The translations under genes were made by a program, and so were the position numbers. Under the pieces are notes generated by a model. It was not told where the DNA came from. It searched no databases and saw only the letters and a list, made by a program, of their open reading frames with translations. A stretch of DNA of 64,000 bases from Cristatella mucedo (Eukaryota; Bryozoa; Phylactolaemata; Cristatellidae), in NCBI GenBank assembly GCA_009760855.2, contig WPIO01000050.1, positions 2,358,501 through 2,422,500 of the forward strand. The letters run 5' to 3'. Shown here piece after piece: positions 57,331 to 64,000 of this stretch (position 1 is the stretch's first letter; every line of letters begins with the position of its first letter).

Positions 57331-57743
57331 TTGTCAATGTCAATTCCCAAGAGGGCGATGAACCATTGGAAAATATGCAAGCCTTAGCTACATATAAATA
57401 TGCACAGTAAATAAGGTTTGATAATGCAATTATAAGATCTGTTTTGAAATCAGTTTTTTCTTTCCTATGTATGATGGTGAATGCAGAATACTCACAGGTT
57501 GGTAAGGTCATTATGACCTTGTGACGTTGGTGATATCATACTTTAAGATGCAACAGCTTAATTTTCTCATAAAGGCTACGAGCAATTTGAGCATTCCCAT
57601 GACCGTTTAACGTGAAGAAGCTGCAACCGTGTACGGAAGCAGGGCAGGCTCAACAGCTTGGTCAGCGAACACTCATACGCGTGTGCCTGATTGCATATGG
57701 AGTTACTCGTGTATTTTCAAGGGTATCGGCTGCTGCTCCATGA

Positions 57744-57956
57744 TTGCACAGAGATCTCTTTGTAGAGCCTTGGTTAGAGACCTATGGTAACATTCCCTAT
57801 AGTAACAGACATCCATGCAACTATCAACTTCAGCCCTGGATGATTGAACAGTTTTATTTTGCCAATACTCGTGTGTTGAAAGCCGCGTCTGAAATTTCTG
57901 CTGCTACTGAAAGGCCCTCAGGCTCCGAGAAATCAACTGATCCCAAGAGTCAGTAG
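57744..57956 (+). CDS. Candidate exon of an unrecognised protein, ends in a stop
   Basis: The frame reads HRDLFVEPWLETYGNIPYSN, then NYQLQPWMIEQFYFANTRVL, and ends EKSTDPKSQ before TAG. The aromatic-rich, complex composition is unlike the low-complexity shadows around it. Possible acceptors are CTCTTTGTAG within the frame or TGCACAG just upstream. A second protein-like stretch in the same frame, after TAG and TGA, reads SNLRILALAAKALDNPAMMP and runs into a Ser/Gly-rich tail (57,967-58,160). No start or partner exon is identified. Confidence 0.35.
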   Translation: MHRDLFVEPWLETYGNIPYSNRHPCNYQLQPWMIEQFYFANTRVLKAASEISAATERPSGSEKSTDPKSQ

Positions 57957-58215
57957 TTATGAGGTGAGTTAGGATCCAACCTGCGCATCCTTGCGCTTGC
58001 TGCCAAGGCACTTGATAATCCTGCAATGATGCCATACTCTAGAAATAAAGCTGGAAGCAGCGAGAGCAGCAACAGCGTCGGCGCCGACAGTGGCGGTGGC
58101 GGCGGCTGCATCAGTGGCAGCAGCAGCACTAGAACTGTCCTAAACAGATTCGCACCTGAAAATACATGCAGGCAAGCACACACGCACGCACGTATGAACG
58201 CACATATGCTAGCAT

Positions 58216-58256
<41 letters not shown>
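58216..58256. repeat. (CA)n microsatellite
   Basis: About 20 CA units. CV/TH-repeat frames over it are artefacts. Confidence 0.95.
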
Positions 58257-58258
<2 letters not shown>

Positions 58259-58307
58259 AACACATATGAAAGCACAGAAGAGCACATACACACGCATGCA
58301 AAAGTCG

Positions 58308-58482
58308 TAACGGCTCACTACGTAAGGCGGTTTGCTTTTCACGACCTCGGCCCGAGGTCGTGGGTTCAAATCCTTTGGTGGGCGATCCTTTATCGCCACT
58401 GCAAGCGATGGTGATAGCCGTAAAGACTCTCCTGTCGCTATACAAAAAGAGGCTGTTACAGCAGCTAGTATTTATTTATTTA
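58308..58482 (+). mobile_element. SINE-1 copy, well preserved
   Basis: CGGCTCACTACGTAAGGCGG (A-box region) and GTGGGTTCAAATCCTTTGG (B box) form a tRNA-like head. A body GGGCGATCCTTTATCGCCAC and GCGATGGTGATAGCCG follows, then TATACAAAAAGAGGCTG and a TATTTATTTATTT tail. This is the reference copy for the family in this window. Confidence 0.85.
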
Positions 58483-58489
58483 TTTCATT

Positions 58490-59170
58490 TAAGCACAGAT
58501 GAGCACACACGCCTACATGCGAAAACACTACTATGTCAAAATTTAATGCTCGTTCTGTTAGCTGAGAAATACCCAGATAGTTCAAACCAGTCTTGATTTG
58601 CTGCAAGGAGTCCGATACTCTCAGGAAGCTCCATTATATATTTTCTAGGCTCGGAGTTAGCAAGGGGCACTCCATTCCGATAAGCAAGGTTAAAAAAGCA
58701 ATGCAATCTAGTCTCCTCCGTGTGACAAGGGAGATTATAGAGACTGGTTTTGGCACATGCAACAAGTTTGAAATCGGACGGAAGTAAAAATGTGTCCAAC
58801 ACTTTTACTTTTCAAAGGTTTAATAAATTGAACGGGTACTAAGCCTCGATGGGACCGGCAGCTAGTATTTCTGTGGTGCAGCACTCAAGCCATAGCCATT
58901 TTTGACTTGCACGAATGACAGACTTCATCACACTCAGAACGGGACGAGTGAAAAGTATAGCTGAAAAAGGAGAACATTCGATGAAGTATGCAGCTTAAAC
59001 CTAATAGTTTAAAAAAGAAAGAAGTTGAGAAGTCAGCAGCATGAGAAACGATGAGTTCAGTGTAAAATGATTATTGCAGAAGCAAGGCCGACTTTCAAAA
59101 GTCCTGCCAGTTTGAGCTACAGTTGCCTATCTAATGAAAAGAGACGCCAGAAAATAATAAGATGCTATAC
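58490..59170. other. Stretch without a supported gene
   Basis: Short frames on both strands at 58,536-58,802 are unsupported; no repeats recognised. Confidence 0.4.
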
Positions 59171-59174
59171 GTCA

Positions 59175-59330
59175 TGCTGATTTGGCCTGCTGGTTAAGAT
59201 TCTCGTCCGATCATGGCCTCGCTGAGGTCGTGGGCTCGAGCCCCGGGGCATTTGTGAAGGCCCAAATAGAGACTAATTTCTCTTAGGGCACTAAACAAAT
59301 GAAATATGAATAATACATTTATTTACTACC
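59175..59330 (+). mobile_element. SINE-2 copy
   Basis: GGCCTGCTGGTTAAGATTCT (A-box region) and GTGGGCTCGAGCCCCG (B box), then GAAGGCCCAAATAGAGACTA, TTTCTCTTAGGGCACTAAAC and an A/T-rich end resembling the LINE-1 3' terminus. Confidence 0.8.
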
Positions 59331-59494
59331 GTATACCTAATATAAAAAGGAGCTTGATTTCCAGATCAGTAATTTTGCTTAATGACATCCTTTGCAGGCA
59401 ATCTCCAGAATAAAAAAATATCGAAACTAGTATATTTCATCAGCAAGAGTGTTTTAACTGAAATGACGAGTGGTCGTAATTCAGGTAATTCAAT

Positions 59495-60060
59495 GCAATG
59501 TATCTCCATCTTCAAATTCAAAAAGTCACAAGGACTGTGTAGGTGTTTCGTAGGAGAGTTTTGCATAGCTCATTTACAGCCTAAGCGGCTATCGGTTGGC
59601 ATTTGGTTATCCGATAAACTACTTCTAAATCAACGAAGAGACATTGGGAAGCGTAGCAGAATCGGGAGAGCAGTTGTGGTAGTGAGTAGCATGAAAGTAG
59701 CAGCTCAGAGCTGCTGGAAAAGATGTGCCATAGTCGACAGCAGGAGAACGTGTCCGTGGCCGAAGAATTGTAAAAGTGAAATCTTCAGTACAGGATCTAC
59801 ACACCAAAATCTGTAGTCGTTAACCAGTCGAGGAACGGCTCAAAAGAACGTCCCACCGTCGTCAGCAGGAGAATGATCTCGTTGCCTAATAGTTGTACTT
59901 TGAACTTCTTAGTCGAGGATCTGCCCAGCGAAAGTAATGGTCGCCAACAGCATTAAACGCCCAAAGCATTAAGCGGAAGAGGTAATTTATTGTCAATGAG
60001 AAACCTGAGGGGTCAAAAAGGCTGCAACTGGTGCAGCACCTCACTTATGAAATAAGGAGA
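59495..60060 (-). mobile_element. LINE-2 3' fragment
   Basis: ATGTATCTCCATCTTCAAAT, GTAGGAGAGTTTTGCATAGC and GCCTAAGCGGCTATCGG follow the order of 45,318-45,425, with AAGATGTGCCATAGTCGACA further in. A minus-strand frame (RSPAVDYGTSFPAALSCYF) matches SPTADYGTSFSAVLNCYF of LINE-2. Partly duplicated around 59,850. Confidence 0.8.
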
Positions 60061-60179
60061 AAAGCCGTTGCTAACCTTTTTGGTCATTGTATGAACTCGA
60101 CAGTCTCCGTAGATCAACCTGGAGCTATTAGCGTAAACGAGCGGTATCAAAACGCATGATCGCACAAAGAGAACATTAA

Positions 60180-60225
60180 CTTTCTGCTAACGGAATCTAT
60201 TTCGGAAAATAACGTTAGCAGAAAG
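60180..60225. repeat. 13-bp inverted repeat, 20-nt loop
   Basis: CTTTCTGCTAACG (60,180-60,192) and CGTTAGCAGAAAG (60,213-60,225) are exact reverse complements. Confidence 0.85.
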
Positions 60226-60361
60226 AACGTTTAAGCTAATTTTTAAATGTCCCCAAGGCAGGGGAAGTCATGACGTCTGCCGGGAAGAATTCGAATACTT
60301 TGAAAGCGCAAGGACTAAATTTAAGGTCGCCAAACTATTTGAACACGTGAAAATGGTAAGC

Positions 60362-60515
60362 TGATTTAGTAGCCTCTTGTGTATAGTGGCAGAAGTCTTC
60401 ACAGCTATCACCTTGGCTTGCAGTAGACAATTCAGAATCGCTGCTCACAGCAGGATTTGCACCCTCAGCCTGGGTCGCGAGGAGCAAGCACGTTACCTTG
60501 TAGGCCAAGAACATG
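60362..60515 (-). mobile_element. SINE-1 copy, minus orientation, diverged
   Basis: TAGCCTCTTGTGTATAGTGG, ACAGCTATCACCTTGGCTTG and AGCAGGATTTGCACCCTCAG are reverse-complement SINE-1 landmarks (tail, body and B box). Confidence 0.7.
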
Positions 60516-61480
60516 AAACTTATACCCTATGTTATCTTGTCTAAGCGTGATAAACTGCACGATCGCTGGTTTTTTCTCTGGCAGCAATTTTTGAATCAAT
60601 CGGATCAGTTGTGGGTTCCCTTACTGAAAATGAAACGCTTGCTCTTATAGCACTTACTTCATCCTAAAAGAAGTTATGCAGGAATTTCTTTTACTGTCTT
60701 CTGAAAACCTGTGAAATGGTGCAACAAATCTTATCCCATTTTCGCAATGCCACTCAAATTAATCACATAACGTAATTCGTGAATCGGATGAGTACCTCAG
60801 GGCTTGAAGATATAGAAAACTGAAATTGATGGAGAGCTATGACCACAGACGCCTGTCCTCGTTGCTTTAATTCTATTGTCACCCTATCCTAGTCCTCTCC
60901 TTGCATTGGCCTACACGAATCCTTTACCTTTGCATATTATATCCCGGCTCTATTGAATTTGTAAGTATTTTTAATTTAGTTATTTCATACAATATTTATT
61001 TTTCTGTTGGCTCCTTATCCAAATTAACATATGTTATTCAATCAGATGACTCTGGTGCACTTCCCTCCATTTTACACTATCAGCGAACAGCAGTTACCAA
61101 CTGAATATGTTCAAAACTGAAGTGGCCGCACGCCTAGCATACAAACCGTGACAGGCTTGAAGACGAGTACGAAGTCCTCGGGCATTAAATGAAAGGAGGT
61201 GCATTATCTAATAACTGTCTCATGTCTGCTTGAGCCTTACAGAATAGCCTGCCTCGGTAAATCAAAGCCGTGATAGTCTATAGAAGTTCAAAAGACCCTA
61301 CCAGACTCACAACTAAATGTGCTAGCATTACGTGACTTGCGGGCGGCTGGCTACGCTAGATCTACTCAGAATAAAGCTGCATTTCTAGTTTAGTGGTAGT
61401 GTCACAGCCCGCCGGCTGTCACTCAGTCTTGGCCAATCACTAGACTCTCTCATATCGGTCGCACGTCGCCAAGGCGATAC
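60515..61480. other. Stretch without a supported gene
   Basis: No supported exon or element. A hydrophobic 67-codon frame at 60,901-61,104 has no splice or homology support. Confidence 0.4.
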
Positions 61481-61511
61481 ATGCTTGAGCTCTGTTGTGA
61501 CTGCTTGTCAG

Positions 61512-61820
61512 AGGATGACGATGGGAGGATGGCACCGCCAGATGAGTGTGCCTCGCGGTCAACCGGGATAAGTCAACGGCAAGTACTCAACTCTTTAACT
61601 TGTGGAGGCCTCGCCGAACCGTCAGACAAGCCGTTGCCCGCCTATAGCTTCCAGGGCGCTCACGAGCAGCCCTCAGGACCTTCGGACGCTACGCGACCGT
61701 GCGGCGAGCATGCACTCGGAGAGGCAGCGTACAGAGAGCTCGCAGCAGCCGAGTCGCTGCTAGAAAGTCTAGGCTACAAAGCACAGAATGAGTGGAGAGA
61801 ATCTGGGTACACGACTTCCG
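61512..61820 (+). CDS. Exon A3, distant homologue of A1/A2
   Basis: The open frame ends at donor TTCCG|GTACGTC in phase 1, as A1 and A2 do. The second half aligns: GPSDATRPCGEHALGEAAY with SDSTRQGGGHPLGRAAK, then AAAESLLESLGYKAQ with ESQALLERLEHQAR, ending ESGYTTS like GSGYPTA. I set the start at acceptor GACTGCTTGTCAG (309 nt, phase 1 in), but an ATG at 61,481 in the same frame could make it a first coding exon (MLELCCDCLSEDDDG). Its start therefore differs from A1/A2. GC-rich codons, no known domain. It lies about 54 kb from A2 on the same strand. Confidence 0.55.
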
Positions 61821-62360
61821 GTACGTCGTCGCTGAAAGTTTTGGGCTCCAGTCAGTCACAGCAACGCATGCCGATCGTAGACTAGTTTTCGGTGGTTTTT
61901 GCTGCACCAATCGTGCGCCGAGGCTCTGTACTGGCCTCGGCACTTGCAAGCTAAATCAAACCACGGTTTCAGCTTTACTCACTGTTCCTGCTTCACATCC
62001 GCGGCTTTATGCTTTATGCGCTCATAGTACTAAGATGTGTCATCGGAAGGCAGGGATTTCGGTAAATTGCTCGCCTTCCAATATGTGGTATTTAACCGAA
62101 GTGTGCCTTAAGTCAGTTACTGGCTGGGCGTCGCATTGCTATCAGAAGTACCGGAAGCGTTTCTAATCGATTGTTGATTTAACAGCGCCTTTTAGTAAAT
62201 TGCCCTAATGGCAAGTGCCCAAGATTCCGCTCATTTATTAGTTTTGCTAGATCATTTATTAAATTTTCCCGGCCATTGCTAACAGTTGGGCTTACTTAGA
62301 CAGGGATTCCATGTTGAAAACGGTTCCATGCATTTGTGATAACCGGTCTCGACTTATATA
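61820..62360 (+). repeat. Downstream flank of A3 with weak homology to A-unit introns
   Basis: TGTGTCATCGGAAGGCAGGG and GCTCGCCTTCC near 62,035-62,080 match CTGCGTCATCGGGAGGCAGC and GCTTGCTTTCTTGCC downstream of A2. No further exon is seen; the 124-codon frame across the splice site is a shadow. Confidence 0.45.
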
Positions 62361-62760
62361 ACTCATTGGTTGCTAGTCTACCGGCCTGAGCAATCAGGCG
62401 TAAACAGTTGGAGCAAAACTTTACAGCTAGGCATGCCTGTCATTTGCGTTGCTATTGCCACATCAAACCACTTCTCGTTGACCTGCACTGGTTATTAATT
62501 GTTAATCAGTGCATCGTATTCATGGTTCTGTCATTCGCTTTAAGGCCCAATCATGCTTTGGCTCGAGCCTAGTTATCAGATCTAATCACCCGCCATACTA
62601 AGCATCGTACTGCCTGATTTTCGGAATCTAATCGGTTAAATATATTTAGCCTCAAGCATTACATCCTTTGGATACCGTGCTTTTATTTTCTATGCTCCAA
62701 AATACCAGGAGACTTATGCACATGAAAACGTCCCGTGACATGTAAGGATGTAGCTGCACT
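62360..62760 (+). mobile_element. LINE-1 fragment, plus orientation, decayed
   Basis: TCTACCGGCCTGAGCAATCA, CACATCAAACCACTTCTCGT, GACCTGCACTGG and CATACTAAGCATCGTACTGC follow the order of 37,190-37,430. No frame survives. Confidence 0.8.
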
Positions 62761-64000
62761 TTGATTTCAAAGGCAGCACCGCAGCCTGCCAGCTTAAAAA
62801 AATTATCGATGACATTAGCTTAAAACCCACTTATTCATTACAGCACGTACTTGGTCATTGATACTCGTCCTTTATGCGTATCCGCCTGCAGATTACTCTA
62901 TGAGTGCTGGATGCAGATGTTACCACAAATCGTGTAGTAATGCTTTCTATAATGAGTCTGTAACACTTAAAGAAATATATTCAGGTCTCTAAGAGTGCTG
63001 TAAGAACGTATTATTTTTAATTGTCCTTGGTTGCAATTAGTATATTGAATCGTAAGTAATCCATCACATTTACTTAAGGAAAGAGCCCCGGTGCAATGCC
63101 GAGCTGGGTCTATTGAGTACACATATTTAATCTCAGTGCTTTTAACCTCAGGTACCACGAGGAAGTTTTTAATCTGCCCCAGAATGTCTACTTCTTTATA
63201 AGTGCTTACAATTACCAGGCCCAGACGTCACATCGATCATACTTGCCGTTAACGTCGTCGCCGATGCGTGGAACGTTGCTGGTTATTCAGCCTTTCTTTG
63301 CATGCTCACCAATGCATGTGTAACGCCGAAGGCTCGGCGGAGTAAGCTTAACCTGCCGCTTACCTAGTGGCGTAGCCTACCGCCTGATGCTGTTCGGTGC
63401 GCGCCTACGCCCAGTAAGCTGGCCCCCACGAAACGGGCGTTTCTGGGGCTGACCTACTTACCGTTACTAAAGGGGGTCGTGAGTCCGCGGCGTGAGTTGG
63501 AAAGCGAGAAACACAAATTGGGGATTTTACTTAACTTTTATTCGCAAGCGCACAAAGTCGCTGCGCGTCTGGCTCAGTTTTATCTCCACAATCCTCACAC
63601 GCACTCTACAGAGCAAGCACTCTTGCGGAGGAAACACGTCTCCACACTTACGTCTCTACAGTCGGGAATGACTCAAATAAACTGAGCCCAAACCGGAGCC
63701 TAAACCCTGACCGGTGAACTAGGACTCCGTTTCCACTTTGCGGCACGAATACCCTACACACACCAACTACATCTTGCTCACACCGGCAACTCCTTATGCC
63801 GAGACCACTGTGCGTGTGTGTTTGTCTGTGCTTGTGAGCAGGAGCTCAGTGTATCTGTTTGTCCACGTGTCTCTGACACCTGTGTGTATGTGTGCTTGTA
63901 TGCGTGTATATGGGTGTGCGCATGTGTGTCTCTGTGTCGATGTTTCTACGTGTGTCTTTTCTCTTTGTGTGTGTGTGTGTTTGTTTGCGTGAGTGCAAGT
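62760..64000. other. Stretch without a supported gene at the right edge
   Basis: Near 63,330-63,700 the sequence is GC-richer, with a 68-codon frame (63,479-63,685) that I cannot assign. A TG-rich stretch (63,810-63,990) with (GT)n at 63,965-63,980 ends the window. Confidence 0.4.

Noticed and set aside
58308-58400. A functional tRNA gene (A and B boxes, GGTTCAAATCC)
   Set aside because: The sequence continues into a SINE body and tail shared with several other copies, so it is a tRNA-derived SINE head rather than a tRNA gene.
63330-63700. Possible LTR or retroelement end near the right edge
   Set aside because: The GC-richer block has no terminal repeat partner, tRNA-primer match or coding domain that I can point to.

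Overview
This window is eukaryotic nuclear DNA, almost certainly from a metazoan and probably an invertebrate. Coding sequence is broken into short exons with GT-AG splice sites. Introns and intergenic DNA are full of decayed non-LTR retrotransposons of the CR1/L2 type, tRNA-derived SINEs, a pogo/Tigger-like DNA transposon remnant and dinucleotide microsatellites. There is no bacterial-style gene packing. I cannot place the organism more precisely from the sequence.

The most striking content is a + strand array at about 15.7-32.8 kb. A block of roughly 3.0-3.4 kb is repeated in tandem five times (starts near 17,622, 20,630, 23,909, 27,286 and 30,624). Each block carries up to three short exons in the same order: E (93 nt), C (195 nt) and D (111 nt). 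Nearly all begin with one base that completes a codon and end with two bases of the next, so they are multiples of three with phase-2 introns on both sides. They can be duplicated, skipped or joined in any combination without a frame change. One E+C+D set would encode 133 residues. A diverged single C exon of identical length and phase (15,744-15,938) precedes the array. Exon E is dead in blocks 1 and 2 and open in 3-5. The last C exon uses a GC donor, and the last D exon has lost the usual donor position. I do not recognise the protein.

A second exon family (A, about 290 nt, phase 2 in and phase 1 out) lies in two tandem copies at 1.2-4.3 kb and 6.5-9.0 kb. A third upstream module near 9.2-9.8 kb is cut off by a LINE, and a distant homologue sits at about 61.5 kb. 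These may be parts of one very long gene or of a local gene family. The A and C phases do not join directly.

Other regions: at the left edge, positions 174-1 on the minus strand encode what looks like the N-terminus of a separate protein running out of the window. From 9.9 to 14 kb and from 33 to 53.8 kb the sequence is mostly nested LINE-1 (my label, CR1/L2-like) and LINE-2 (L2-like) fragments, including a nearly complete LINE-2 at 45.3-48.8 kb. At 54.4-55.6 kb there is a CpG-rich island with a strong minus-strand splice donor at its left end, probably a promoter and first exon of another gene. The right end has a candidate exon at 57.7 kb, more SINE/LINE copies, exon A3 and largely unassigned sequence. 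One SINE family shares its 3' tail with LINE-1, which suggests a mobilisation partnership.
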